This document shows, in pieces, positions 36,369 to 48,868 of a stretch of DNA of 64,000 bases. The position numbers were made by a program, and so were the translations under genes. Source of the stretch: Annona cherimola (Eukaryota; Streptophyta; Magnoliopsida; Magnoliales; Annonaceae); NCBI GenBank assembly GCA_030490835.1, contig CM059975.1, forward strand, positions 60,379,174 through 60,443,173. Direction: 5' to 3'. Numbering within the stretch: position 1 is the stretch's first letter; every line of letters starts with the position of its first letter. The notes under the pieces are model-generated. The model was given only the letters and a program-made list of their open reading frames with translations. It ran no database searches and was not told the DNA's origin.

Positions 36369-37018
36369 GGACTGAGATAAGGTAAAGTGTCCATCTTGCT
36401 CATTATCTTGTATGGATGGCTTATTGTTGCATATGGATGTAAATAAGGAATTGCAACAGAAAGGTGCAGGTCTTTTCCTGTTTTGCATTGCTGGCTTCAC
36501 ACGTTGAGGTGTTGGGAGAATAGTTGGATTGCACCAATATATCCTTCCAGTTTGTCGCTAAAATTGTCAATTAATTTTGTAGGCTGGTGGAGCAAGTGCT
36601 TGTGAACAATACCACCATTGGATATTTAACCTTAGAAGTTTCCCTGATGATCTAGAATGATGCTGGTATTATTGAAGTGCACTGGTCTGCAATCCGCATC
36701 TGAGTAGGTTTGCTTTAGTAAGGGCATGTTGGTGTGCCTGGAACTCGGGCCTATTTGACAGAATGATGAAATCCATAAACCATGCGCTTTATATTTCTTG
36801 TTTGTGTTTGACTGTGGCATGAAAATGCTGTTGCTCCTAGAAAATAGGTCAATTTCCATGTTTGCAGGAAGTAATCTATTGATGCTTACCGCAAATGATC
36901 ATTGGCGCATTCAGTGACACTTTGTGAAACAGGCGTTTATTGGCTGAAGGCTAAGAAGATGAAGATGGTAGGCACAAGTGAAAGAAGTGGAATTTAACAA
37001 AACTGAATTAAATGACTT
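36369..37018. other. 3' flank of the LOR gene
   Basis: Probable 3' UTR followed by intergenic sequence; no second gene recognised. Short frames on the minus strand (36213-36500, 36632-36859) overlap exon 3 or show no domain. Confidence 0.5.
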
Positions 37019-37026
37019 AATATATT

Positions 37027-38103
37027 TAGGGGTGCAACTTGGGCTCATGAAACTCGGGTTTACCTCAACTCTAACCCTAACCCTAATTATAAAACATCAA
37101 CCCTAACCCTAACCCTAATCCTATGCGTAAAATTTGAACCCTAACCCTATTTTTGAAAATCGGATTCGAGTTGGGTTTCGGGTTGAAATTTATGTTGATA
37201 AATTTACATTTTATTTAAGAGTGATAGGTTTAAAATTTTATATGAATGTAAAATAATAACAAATTATATAAGTAAACATAATAATATATGGTCAAATAAC
37301 ATATTTTTAAAAAATATAACTATATAAAGAAGAGGAGTGATCCCGTTAACCCTAACTAAGCAAATGTCTCACTTAGGCCACATAAAAAAACTCATTTATA
37401 ATAATTTTTTTGTTTTTCTCTTCATACACTTGTTTATCTAAGTGTATTTAACATATAAACTAAGTTTTACCATTTTTGGATATGTTCATATATTTTTATG
37501 AGTTTTTTAAACATTTGTGTATATATGTATTTAAAATACCCTTATCTTTAAAAATCTAAAAAAATATATACATATATCCAAAAATTGTAAAACTTGTTTT
37601 ATACGTTAAATACACTTAGATAAACAAGTGTTTGAAGAAAAAATAAAAAATTGTTATAAATGAGTTTTTTGAAGTAGGCTAAGTGGCGCATTTACTTAGC
37701 CTAGGCTAATAAAATCATTCATCTATAAAAAATATCTTTAGAAAAATTTAACATAAAAAACAAGATAAATGAAGAAGATTATAGAAATACAAGATAAATA
37801 TAAATGAAAATAATATACTTTATTTATAATATAATTACAATATGTCAAACATGTATTTATAAACATAAATAACATAAAATACAAAAAATATAAAGAAATA
37901 TTGTTTAGATATTATATATAAAATATATTTTATAATGCATATAAAATAGAAATCAGGCTCCGGTTCACTCGAACCCTAACCTTATCACATTTACAAATTG
38001 GGTTCACCGGGTTCGGGTTCTTCTGGCTCGGGTTGTAGAAAAGCGAGTTCTAACACCGTAAAAAATCCGGTTCGGGCTCAACCAAGCTCAAGTTGCACCC
38101 CTA
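37027..38103. mobile_element. hAT-like non-autonomous element with CCCTAA-rich ends
   Basis: Terminal inverted repeats TAGGGGTGCAACTTG and CAAGTTGCACCCCTA. Perfect 8-bp target duplication AATATATT (37019-37026 and 38104-38111), the hAT size. Just inside both ends are runs of AACCCTAACCCTAA, GGGTTCGGGTT and related sequence. The interior is AT-rich without a transposase. A Mutator-like MITE (37332-37723) is inserted in it. Confidence 0.85.
37332..37723. mobile_element. Mutator-like foldback MITE, GAGGAGTGAT end type (copy d)
   Basis: Ends GAGGAGTGATCCCGTTAACC and GGCTAATAAAATCATTCATC. Flanks TATAAAGAA and TATAAAAAA (8 of 9). The inner arms carry TTATCTAAGTGTATTTAACA and AGTTTTACCATTTTTGGATA. 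Nested inside the hAT-like element. Confidence 0.85.
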
Positions 38104-38499
38104 AATATATTTGCTTAGCTCCTTTGATAAAACTAAGCTTAAAATGCAAAAAATAATAGATAAAAGATTGAAACGTTGTCATATGTCCTTAGTTTAACTT
38201 ATGGAATATTGATTAACGTGCATAACTAACAAAATATTTTATTGCACTAAACTAAAAGAATTTTCAAATTTTATTTTGATAAATAAAAATAAAATTCAAA
38301 CTTAGAAAAACAGTAATTGGAATATTTATAATCTGAGTTAAATGGATAAATGCTAATCTAATTGGAATTGTTTAGAATCACCAAAGATGTCATTGTGGGG
38401 AGGAAACACAAGGCAATGTGGTGATAAAAATAGAACAAAAAAAAAAAAAGAGTGAGTATTTCGATAATTACAATAAAAAATAGAACCCCAAACAAAGGA

Positions 38500-38905
38500 G
38501 GAGCGCAATTCAGTGCACCCGGGTGCATTCAGCCTCAACGCACCCGGGTGCACTGCACCTATTTTTTTTTATTTGTTTTTGAAAATTTTTGTATACAATG
38601 GTTAATCTAGGTTTATTTAACATATGTATCAATTTTTACTATTTTTGGAGACTTTTAGATATTTTTTTTAGATTTTTAAAAATCAGTGGCATTTTTCGTA
38701 AAATTACGAAAAATGCCACTGATTTTTAAAAATCTAAAAAAAATATCTAAAAGTCTCCAAAAATAGTAAAAATTGATACATATGTTAAATAAACCTAGAT
38801 TAACCATTGTATACAAAAATTTTCAAAAACAAATAAAAAAAAATAGGTGCAGTGCACCCGGGTGCGTTGAGGCTGAATGCACCCGGGTGCACTGAATTAG
38901 GCTCC
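38500..38905. mobile_element. Mutator-like foldback MITE, GCACCCGGGTGC end type (copy e), near-perfect hairpin
   Basis: The arms of about 195 bases are almost completely complementary around a loop at GTAAAATTAC (near 38700). Ends GGAGC...GCTCC; each arm has two GCACCCGGGTGC palindromes. Perfect 9-bp target duplication AACAAAGGA (38491-38499 and 38906-38914). The inner arm (TTAATCTAGGTTTATTTAAC, TTTTACTATTTTTGGA) relates it to copies a-d. Confidence 0.93.
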
Positions 38906-38914
38906 AACAAAGGA

Positions 38915-39648
38915 TGGGTTTGTCAATAGGTATATTATATAAACAAGAATATTTTAGAAGTGTAGAAGTTCGATGTGCTGAAAAGCATCTTTAGAGTTAT
39001 TTAATTAAACATGAAAGTTTTATAGGGTTTTTGCATCCATATAACTCAAAAATTAAAATAGTTATGAGTATACTAACAATTTTTAACTTGTTGCATTCTT
39101 ACCAATGAAATTTCGAAAGAAACCCATTTAGCTGCCATCCTCATGGTTCTAAAATGGCCATTAATTCATTTGTGGGTTAGTTTTAATATATTATATCAAA
39201 ATAAAAATTATATCATATAATGTATTAGAATATTTCATAAAAGATATGTAAAAATATAAGAGAATAATACATAAATATGTTAATATTATATAAAACAATA
39301 GTATTAGTAATAATCTTGGTAAAGAATATATCAATAATATATATATATACATTTTATATTAATAATAAACTAGAAATAATATACGAAGGTAATAATTTTA
39401 TTTTTAACTTTTCTTATATTAGAAATTTATATCTGCATATGATATAAAAATAAGAAAGTACCCTGAAAATATCGAATTTTTATTTTCCAGGTATTCCTTA
39501 ATAGATTAATTTGGTGCCATTTAGTTTTGTAAGATTTCCGACTTAAATAATATTAAAAAATAATTTTCTAATTTTATTACAAAATTAATTTTTACAGGAT
39601 AAATAATGATGACTTTGAAATACGAGACAGAAAAGAAAAGAGACTTTC
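38915..39648. other. AT-rich stretch without recognised features
   Basis: Very AT-rich, with an (AT)n-like run near 39335-39348. No coding or structured element seen. Confidence 0.6.
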
Positions 39649-39651
39649 TTA

Positions 39652-39930
39652 GGGTGTGTTTGGCAATCCACAAAAAATGTCAAGTTAAAACTTTTCAATC
39701 TAAAACTTTTCACTCTGTAACTATCATATTTTTTAATCATTTTTTCACATTTTCCTATACAACTACTCTACTTTTCAATCATTTGTGCACAACTATCTAC
39801 ACAACTAACACATCTATTTTAACTTTATCCTCTTTATTACTCATCATTATCCCTATCATATCACATCATTTGACAACTTTTACTTTCCAAAACTTTTCAT
39901 CAAAAATTTTATTCATTACCAAACACACCC
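39652..39930. mobile_element. Tourist-like (PIF/Harbinger) MITE
   Basis: 279 bp with ends GGGTGTGTTTGG and CCAAACACACCC and a perfect TTA duplication (39649-39651, 39931-39933). The interior contains AAAACTTTTCAATCTAAAAC and ATCATATCACATCATTTGAC, shared with the copies at 43152 and 50881. The frame 39606-39971 crosses it and is not a gene. Confidence 0.9.
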
Positions 39931-39933
39931 TTA

Positions 39934-40665
39934 GTTTTCAACTTTGGATTTTGACTCTAGAAGCAGGATAGTGTGGGAAAGTATCAAGATAAGACAAACT
40001 GTACATGATCATATAAAAATATGTTGTACGTCATAGGCAGCATATGGGCATTCAAGGGTTCTATTGGCTCAAAGATAAAAAGAGAGGGTGTAAGGCATAG
40101 GTTCATCTGATTCCTTGTTTCTACTATTATTTTTATATGCTGGCTACGCCTTAGCATTGCTTAGGGGATGGAGTTTGCAAGTCACAAATCCATTGTGTTT
40201 TGATCTGCTCAAACCTCATGTAAGCAGGGTAAATGGTAATGGGGAGATATTTCCAGAATTTTGTAAAACAGTAATTTAGCCTGTCCATAATGTCATTGTT
40301 GATGTATTAGGCTTCATGAAACCAGCCACATCGTGGATAGTAAGCTCTGTAGCAATTATCTGGACTCCAGAGAATATGTTTTTGTTTAGATCCGCCTTTG
40401 GTTTGACTCCATGAAATTGTCTTGACTCATATGAATAGTATGCAGTTTTCATGTGTTGTATTTGTTAGGTTGATATATGAATCATTGAATCCTATTCAAG
40501 GACGGCATCAGTTTCAGATAAAATGACATTAATAATGGCTGTATTCAGTTGATGGAGATGTAAAATTTCTCATCTATGTTAGAAGATTTTGATTCTGGAA
40601 ACTACGTGAATTCTTAATGTAATAAGTAAAAATATTCCACATAGATAAACAGTTTGTTGTTTTAA
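39934..40665. other. Intergenic stretch without recognised features
   Basis: Both strands scanned by eye; no domain, repeat or hairpin recognised. Confidence 0.5.
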
Positions 40666-40674
40666 TACTAACTA

Positions 40675-41331
40675 GGGTGATTTGCAATATATCCACATAA
40701 TTTGATTATTTGATTATTTGATTATAATTGCAAATATACCCCCATAGTTTCAAAATGAGCAAATTACCCTCTATAGTTTGCAATTATTTACAAGTGTATC
40801 CATGACATTAAATTCTATGAAAAATCATTATAAATACTAAAATTTCAAAATTGCCTGCATCTTCCTCCTATGTAAGACTTAAACGTTATTTGTGTTATTA
40901 ATCTACTAATCCTCTTCATTTAAGCTGTACCATTGTATCAAACTATTTAAACTACTCATATTTCAATTTCGACCCTTTTAAACAAAAATATGAAAGGAGT
41001 TTTAGTGAATTTCTCACTTATACGCATTTGTTAATTTTTTGACGTAATATATGTATTTATTATTGGTAGTAAAGATTATTCCTTAAGAAATTTATTTTGA
41101 CAAATTTTCAAGACGATATAATGTATCTAGTGGAAATGTTCATGATTAGTAAATTGAAACAAATTTTTGTAAGTTAAACTTTTTTTTTAAAAAAAATTTT
41201 CATGATAAAATTTATTGCCATGAGTATCCTTGCAAATAGTTGGAAACTGTAGGGGTGATATGGCATTTTAAATCTATATGGATATATTTGCCATTATGAT
41301 CAGACAATGTGGATATATTTGCAAATAACCT
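40675..41331. mobile_element. Terminal-inverted-repeat element, probably Mutator-like
   Basis: The left end GGTGATTTGCAATATATCC pairs with the right end GGATATATTTGCAAATAACC. Flanks TACTAACTA and TATTAACTA match at 8 of 9. Sub-terminal stretches (CTATAGTTTGCAA and TTGGAAACTGTAGGG) are also inversely related. No transposase. Confidence 0.65.
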
Positions 41332-41499
41332 TATTAACTATTGGCTGAAGCTTATTAGCTGATGACTAACAAGTGGCCAAAAGCTGTTAGGCTACTGGGG
41401 ATAAATGGGTAGAGATTATGTGCTATGGCAACAACATAGATTCCGTAATCAGAAATTCAGATATGAAAATTGGTGAGATGCATGGCTTCAGCAATGCAG

Positions 41500-41710
41500 G
41501 AAGTGTTTGGGAAGAGAAAAAATTCCCGACTTCTCTACATATCTTTCTAGACAATTATCCTATTTTCAATCATTTTTTTGCATTTGTCTATACAATTACA
41601 CTATCTTTTTCAAATATTTCCTTTACTTCTAATTATTATCCTATCTGTTTCAAAAATATTTATAGCAAAATTTTCTCCCGTTTCTTTCGCACTTCCCAAA
41701 TGCTTATATA
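41500..41710. mobile_element. Decayed Tourist-like MITE
   Basis: Ends GAAGTGTTTGGGA and TCCCAAATGCTT. The interior resembles the family (TTTTCAATCATTTTTTTGCA, TATACAATTACACTAT). Shorter and more diverged than the other copies. Confidence 0.5.
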
Positions 41711-42480
41711 ATGTATCCAAGATCCAAATGGTCTGGATTTTTGTATTTGTTTGTGCATTGAGAATGTACTGTCTAGCCTCTGAGTATTTTTAGGAAGGAT
41801 AATGATTTATATATATATTTGTCATTTTTATGGCTATTTAGTTTATATACCAATTTATCAATTTCGAATTCTTGTATACATTTTTTTTTTTTTTTTTTTT
41901 GTTTTACGAAATTTCAAAAAGAAAAGAATTCCACCCATCTCACTCCACCCCGCACATGACAAACGGTAATTTTAAAAAAAATATTTGTGAAATATGTATT
42001 TGGGCTGTGAACATATACGATATATTGCCAATAGCCAAAGTCACGAGGTTGATCATCTGTGCCGCTCATTTAGGCGGGATGATTGCACGCCGTCGATTTT
42101 GCGCATGCGGCGTTTTGCTTTCACGCCCTTCAGCGAATGGGAAATACCAACAAATGAGTTCGTATTTTTCGTCCGTAACAGCAGGAGCAAGCAGGAGAAA
42201 GGGGGAATAGCAAAAACGACTCCAGGTGCATGGCAGCATCGATTTCCCGTAGCACATCTCGTTACCCAACTCTTTCATCTGTTCTAGCCATGGTTCTCTT
42301 CTCCACTCCATGATCTGTAGCAGATTTGTATCCCGGTTTTCTAATCATGCTGCCGTCAAGCATGATACTGCCTTCAAGCATTATGTTGAAGATTGAAAAT
42401 CTATATGCTTTCGTCAAGCATGACACTGCCCTCAATTATTATGTTAAAGATGGAAAATCTACATGCTTTTGGGCGGAGAT
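41711..42480. other. Less AT-rich island with no identified gene
   Basis: Bases 42030-42350 are visibly less AT-rich (GCACGCCGTCGATTTTGCGC) than their surroundings. Overlapping frames of 81-112 residues occur on both strands (41872-42210, 41994-42287, 42066-42311) but none has a domain I recognise. It may be a gene remnant or a captured fragment. A 58-bp tandem duplication follows at 42355-42470. Confidence 0.4.
42355..42470. repeat. 58-bp tandem duplication
   Basis: Two units, each starting GTCAAGCATGA and containing ACTGCC, TTATGTT and GAAAATCTA, ending ATGCTTT. Confidence 0.85.
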
Positions 42481-43148
42481 CTAACCGGCTGGGTTTATTC
42501 TTTGTGGAGTTTTTAATAGCTTGCATTTGAAATCCGCAGCTCAACAATTATACAAATCTGTGATTTTTCATGAAACAAGCATGCCGAACTATCAAAATGG
42601 AGAGCAAAAAAAGAGAACAGCATCCAGATACTTCTTAGAATGAGGTGCATCTCTATCCAAGTGAACCAGAGTAGCAGCCAAAATTAACACCCGATAGACA
42701 TTTATTGTGATGAATTAGCTATGATGTTCCATTTTCTCAAGCGTAAATTACGGTTATTTCCCCATTCACAAGGGCAACATTCGCTTTATGACAAAGGAGC
42801 AATGTCGGTAATGGTGGTTTTTTTAGTCGGAAATAATGTGGATTACTTTCGGTGCAGAGAGAAGTACGTTGGAGTTGGAATGGTACAAGGACATCTTCCA
42901 TTGCCACGATCCAAAATGGGAGCCCAAACTCGGCTTCAAAAAAATTAGGTAAAAGAGAAGAAAAGAAAACCAAGAATCATTTCTACTTAACTGTCTGCAT
43001 GACCACGCCGATGACTTTTCAAGTTGGGAGGAAGAGGTGGCCATGGGAAGCTCCTTGCCGTTTTCCCTTCTGTTTCTGTTGCCCACACAAAGTGGGCTTT
43101 AAATATCATTTTTGCCTTTTGTTTCTGCTTTCGTGGCCATAAATACAT
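42481..43148. other. Intergenic stretch without recognised features
   Basis: Overlapping short frames on both strands (42721-43142) have no family resemblance. No repeat structure seen. Confidence 0.45.
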
Positions 43149-43151
43149 CTG

Positions 43152-43432
43152 GGGTGTGTTTGGCAATGAGTATAAAATGTCATCTTAAAATTTTTCAATT
43201 TAAAACTTTTCATTCTCTATAATTACTATATTTTTAAATCATTTTTTCACATTTTCCTGTATAACTATCCTACTTTTCAATCATTTTTACACAATTACCT
43301 ATACAACTAACCTATTTATTTTAACTTTATTTTTTTTATTCCTCATCATTACCCTTATCATATCACATCATTTGACAACTTTTACTCTCTAAAATTTTTC
43401 ACCAAAAGTTTTATCCATTTCCAAACACACCC
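43152..43432. mobile_element. Tourist-like MITE
   Basis: 281 bp with ends GGGTGTGTTTGG and CCAAACACACCC; the interior matches the 39652 copy throughout. The flanking trinucleotides CTG and TAG no longer match. Confidence 0.85.
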
Positions 43433-43599
43433 TAGAAGGAATTTTTTTTTGTGTGGGTAAAATTGCTGATTTTCTCATCCAATGGAGAACATAAAATGTG
43501 CATAAATATGCCAACGTGGTTACTTTGGCTATGTGCCATACAATGTATATGAGCACTCCTTCAACTGCTTTTCTAGGAAACATGACTTGGAGTTTAATA

Positions 43600-45400
43600 G
43601 AAACAATTCTATTACAAACTAATATAAAAAAAGCAAATGTAATGGAACCAAAAACAATAAAATGAGATCAAATCACTCTTTCTTCTCATTGAGAACTCCA
43701 AACCGAAATACATCCTCCTCAAATAAGAAATTCAGAGATTCGAGAAATAAGCGAAGACGAAAAAAGAAACATAACTATAGACATGAACTCATTTAGAAAA
43801 ACACCCTCTTTTAATCCTAGAAGATCTTCAGATGAAACGTATGAAAAATTCTTTAAAACCACTCAATCTAGAGATTCCTATTCCTCAGTACCTATAAACA
43901 GTTGAATAGACTTAAAAATGAAAGGAATAAAAATTAATCGTCTAATTCCTCAACCAATCTACTTAGTAGGGTCTAAAGAAAATATAAATCCAAGGATGTC
44001 ACCTACCAAACAGATATTGGAGATTTCGACCCATCAATAAATGTCATAAGGAAAAACTTTGAACTAGATAAAGAAAGGTAAGAGAAAATTTTATAATAAA
44101 TTCAATAAAGAAAAAAGAAAATGATTTTATAAAAATTATAACAAAGAAGAAAGGAAATCTATTCAAGATGAACATTATGAATTTATGAAAACATATAAAG
44201 TTCATATGTTCATCTTTGAATTATTTGAAACTTTTTATTCCCTTGAAAAATAAAATAATTACCCTAGAACCATAGAATCTATATGGAAAGATTCCATAGG
44301 ATAACAAAGAAAAACTCCAAATAATCCATAAGAAACTGAAATTGTAATAGAATTTAAAGACGAATAAATAATGTGTTCCCGTATAAAGTTAGAACAGACA
44401 CTGAAACACCTCCTAATGAGAGTAATCTTAAAAAACTTTATGAACAAAATAACTATACAAATTAATCTCTAATCAACATAGGGAAACACTTAGATAAAAT
44501 TCAAACCACCATAGAAGGTAAAATAATACCTTATGTTAGTCCAAAATCAAAGAAAGAATAAATAGACAAACCACTTTTATTCCATAAGAAATTTCTAAAG
44601 CACGATTAAAAGAAATAAAAGAAAATAGTGAATTTATAGACAAAATAAATGAAAAACTAAAACTCTTGAAATACCTGAAAGCTCAAAAATAGGAAGAATA
44701 ATCATCAAAGAAAGAGAAAGATCAGCTAGAACCCCTAGCACACCAACAAAACCCACAATATCATACATGTCTGAAACAAAATCTGAAACATCATCAGAAG
44801 AGCTAACTAAAAGTATAAACAAACTAGAATTAGAACTAAATAAAATAGACTCTTGGAAAATATCCTCAAAATATTATTACCCTAGACACACACCTCCTGA
44901 CTTGTTATTTGAAGAAAGAAATCAATTTACTTAAGCATAATATAATACAAACACTATATATGAATGAAATGTAGAAGAAAAAAATGAAACTCAAATAATT
45001 AACATACTCAAGATATGACTTTTAAAACAACTTTTTTTGTTAGTAAAAGACCTTCAAAGACAAATAATATTAAGAACTTCATTTTTAGAATCAATTTAAC
45101 CTTTTACCGTAACAAATTAAAGGATAAGAACAAACATTCTAGGAAAAGAAACAATTTTTAATTTCATTCAAAAATCTCAACAAAAAGACATAAACTTGTT
45201 AAAAGATAAGTCATTACCTATAAATCTTATAAGCCAAAAATGAAAACATCTAAATTTTTTAAAAGAAGAATTAAAATTTAAAAGAATAGAAAAACAGTTA
45301 AAAAATTCTAAAAAAAGATTTTGAAGAAATATTAAAAGCTGAAGTATGTGTAGGCCTCCCAAATGCATTTTGGGAAAGAAAACAACACAAAGTAAGTCTT
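43600..45400 (+). pseudogene. Pararetroviral upstream polyprotein section (movement/coat region by position)
   Basis: The plus strand shows broken frames rich in Lys, Glu, Ser and Thr (for example a TPSTPTKPTISYMSETKSET stretch near 44730-44790). Their composition resembles the disordered coat-protein region ahead of the caulimovirid protease and RT. No movement or zinc motif is clear enough to name. The assignment rests on position before RT. Confidence 0.4.
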
Positions 45401-46780
45401 TCATATAAACCTAATTTTCATGAAAATAAAATTTCTACAAAGGTTAGACCCATTCAAATGAATAAAGAAATATTAGAATATTATAAAAAAGAAATAAAGG
45501 ATTTACTAGACAAAAAAAATTAAACCATCGAAATCACCATGGTCTTGTTCAGCTTTCTATGTGTAGAAAAATTTTGGAATTGAAAGAGGAAGTCCAAGAT
45601 TAGTAATAAATTATAAACTTGTGAAAGCAGCCTTAAAATGGATTAGGTATCCAATTCCAAATAAAAAGATCTTTTATAAAAAATAATAACTGTGACAATC
45701 TTCTTACAATTTAATATAAAATCAAAATTTTGGCAAATCCAAATAGAAAAAAAAGATAAATATAAAACAAAATTTACAGTTCCATTTGGATAATATGAAT
45801 AAAATATAATGCCTTTTGGACTTAAAAATGTACCATCGGAATTTCGAAAAATTATGAATTTATTTTAACTCATTATACTGAGTTTTCAATAGTATACATT
45901 GATGATATACTAATATTTTCAGAAACAATAAAACAACATTTTAAACATTTAAATATCTCTCTTAAAAGAATTCAAAGAAATGGGTTGGTAATCTCGAAAA
46001 TAAAATATTTTCTTTTTTCAATAAAAAATAAATTCTTAGGACATGAAATTTATCACAACATTATAATACCAATATAAAGATCACTTGAATTTGGAAACAA
46101 GTTTCTAGATAAAATAATAGATAAAACACAACTTCAAAGATTCCTAGGAGCCTTAAACTATGTATTAGATTTTTTCCAAACCTTAGAACTATGTGTAAAC
46201 CATTATATAAAAGGCTAAAGAAAAACCCTCCAAATTGGATGGACCAACATACAAATATTGTTCAATAGGTCAAAAAACAATTAACAAACTTACTTGTTTT
46301 AAACCTAGCTGACCCAACAGCACGGAAAATAGTAGAAACAGATGTCTCTAACATAGGCTATGGAGGTATCCTTAAACAAATAAAAAATGCTAAAGAACAA
46401 ATAGTTCAATATCATTTAGGAATATTAAATGAAATAAAAAAAAATTCAATAATTAAAAAAGAAGTTTTAATCATTGTTTTATGCATAAAAAAGTTTCAAC
46501 ATTTCCATCAAAAAATGGTTCAACACGATTTGTTAAATTAAACCTTTTTGGTAAGAGTTAATTACAAAGTGACCAAGTATGTTTTACAAAAAGATGTTCA
46601 AAATGAAGTTTCAAAATATATTTTTGCAAGATGACACTCTTGTCAAACTTTGATTTTGAAATTGAGTTTATAAAATGATCATCAAACTCTATCCCAGATT
46701 TTCTAACTCGAGAATTTCACCAAAGATTAAAGTCATCAACAACAAGAGGCAATGACACTGCAAAAGCCAAATAAACCAGA
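45400..46780 (+). pseudogene. Pararetroviral reverse transcriptase and RNase H
   Basis: Frame-shifted plus-strand pieces give an N-terminal KVRPIQMN motif near 45440, RYPIPNKK near 45640, MPFGLKN near 45810, the polymerase box YIDDIL at 45895-45912, a FLGHEI motif near 46035 and LQRFLGALNY near 46130. RNase H follows with an ETD-like catalytic stretch near 46335, and the conserved PDFLTREF end lies at 46694-46717. The order and the lack of an integrase match Caulimoviridae rather than Gypsy elements. Several stops and at least two frame changes are visible. Confidence 0.78.
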
Positions 46781-48200
46781 AATTCAACCTCAAATTCCAG
46801 AGTTCTATCTCAGTATCAAGTAACCATGGCCCATCTATCCATAGGAAAAACCACAAATATGTAAGTCCTTTGCATGCAGAAACAGCTGCAAGGACTCATA
46901 CCGAACCAATGCCCAAACCTCAAACCTTTACCATCCAAAATAAAATAACACCTTTGGCATTACTAACTTCAGAACCATCTCAAACACTTGCCTCAAGTAA
47001 ACTCAACCAATTGGATGAAAAAATTGCTTGAGCCTTCATCCAAAAATCTCTTGAGCTCAAAGTAATCAAGCTATTCAAATCTATATGGCTCAAACAAAAA
47101 GGGGAAAAGGATTCTCCTACAAACTCTTCAAACACAGCCAAACAAAGAAGTTGAGCTATGCCCAACTCCACTTCAAACAAAAGTTCCAAACAAATCCAAA
47201 TACATCACCAAGACAAACTTCTCAATTCCCATTTGTTATATTGAATATGATTTTCAAGACTCAAAATCCAGCACAATTAGCCAAAACATTGTTTCTAGCT
47301 ACTTAGCACGACAAACTCACAGACTGCTGCAAAACTCAAAAATTCTATGAACTCGTCCTTGTAACACCCAATCCATTGTTATCAAACATTACCTTAAAAA
47401 GGATAACCCAAATGAAATCACCCATTCAAGTGTATTAATTCTAAAGGTTTTGATGCCTTTAGATTTTGAATTAATAAATAAATCAAAAAGACTTTCAATT
47501 CGTTTTACTCCTCAAATCTTTACATATTAGGACTACCAGTTAGTCTAATATAAAACTTTTCGGTACAAAAATAAATTAGGATCTTATTCTTGGATGTTTT
47601 ATTTCAAACAAGCATAAATTATATTTTTCCTTATTGGTTTGCTTAGTGGCGGGATCATTTTGGGTTAATACTTGAAATGTTGTCACCCTTGGTGAATCAA
47701 GGTTATCAAATATTTTGCAAATATGTTTCTTTAACAAACTATGAAAGTCATTTTCCTCAAACACTAAATTTATGTTCAAAATTTTCTTTGGTATAGATCT
47801 GTCAATGAGAATATGCTTTTCTTTAAAATCGAAAACGCTGACCATCTTCTCTTGGAAGAATTTTTAAGGTAAAATGGTGGGATACTTTTTCAAGCACCCA
47901 TGTGAAGCCTCAACAGGTTCTTAAGTGAATTAACAAACAGAAACTTCAAGCACCAACAACACCTTCTAAATAACCACTACAGTTTTTATCACAAAAATTT
48001 GTAATTCAAGCCAAACTCGCAACAATATCAACCCAAGAAGATTTCACCAAACTTCTCTAAGAAATTCAAACATAACTCAGTCCATAACCATCTGCGCAGC
48101 CAACTGTCAAGCTTGATGATGATCAACAATCTGCCACTAGGTCAAACGAGATTGACTAGGAAAACTAGAATGAAGGCACATGGAAACTCACCGAGTCTTA
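46780..48200 (+). pseudogene. Region downstream of pararetroviral pol, possible second gene
   Basis: Glu/Gln/Ser-rich broken frames on the plus strand, with no recognised domain. Position after pol and before the leader suggests the extra downstream frame known in some caulimovirid genera. The minus-strand frame 47576-47845 is not convincing. Confidence 0.35.
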
Positions 48201-48860
48201 GTACTAGCTACATTTTTGTACTTGAAAAAATCAGCCACCAACCATCATCTTCCACCCTTGCTTAAACATTTTCCCGCTCGAAAGATGATTTGTCAGCATG
48301 ATGACACCATGACATCACCAACTCCACTGACACCAACAAATAAAGCATAACTCCAATTGTCAGTCAACTACAGTAAAAGAATCCTACTATAGCACTGAAT
48401 AACATCTCCAACAATTCCCGTAAGGACTCCAATAGTTATCATCAGAAATCCAAACAGGCTTTCGCTAGAGCCATCGCTCAAACTGAATTCATCCAAATAG
48501 CTCCAACAAAGCACTAAACAGTGGCTATCAACCCAAGCCGTCAAAGGTCATTCACAAGTAATCACCACATAGCTATAAAGGAGGGAATGAAGATGGGAAA
48601 AGGCATCAAAGAATTTTCTAAAGTTCATAGGCTTGCTACTAAGGTCACCCCTTCAAGTAATTTTCCAGATATCTCTCTCTCTCTAAACTTGTAAACCCCT
48701 TTTTCTTTGTAAACCTCTTTTTGAACTTCTATTATGAGATGTTCTCAAGACTCTGTTGAAGAAACAAGTTCTTGATTTAGAGCTTGATCCGGCTTAGACT
48801 TGTAAGTTATTTTTAAATTTGTATTTCAAACTTGTATTATAAATTCTATTTGTCAATCGA
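48200..48860 (+). promoter_or_regulatory. Pararetroviral promoter and leader region
   Basis: TGACATCA- and TGACACCA-type boxes (48300-48335) come before a TATA-like CTATAAAGGAGGG (about 48572) and a CT-rich leader. TTGATTTAGAGC at 48772-48783 keeps 8 of 12 positions of the Met primer site and is followed by TTGATCC. This is the usual caulimovirid layout. Confidence 0.5.
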
Positions 48861-48868
48861 GTTGTTAT

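Noticed and set aside
37066..37150. Interstitial telomere (CCCTAACCCTAA runs)
   Set aside because: The unit is CCCTAA, not the plant CCCTAAA, runs are short and broken, and both lie symmetrically inside the ends of a hAT-like element.
39606..39971. 121-codon frame
   Set aside because: It spans a Tourist-like MITE from end to end; similar frames arise in the other copies.
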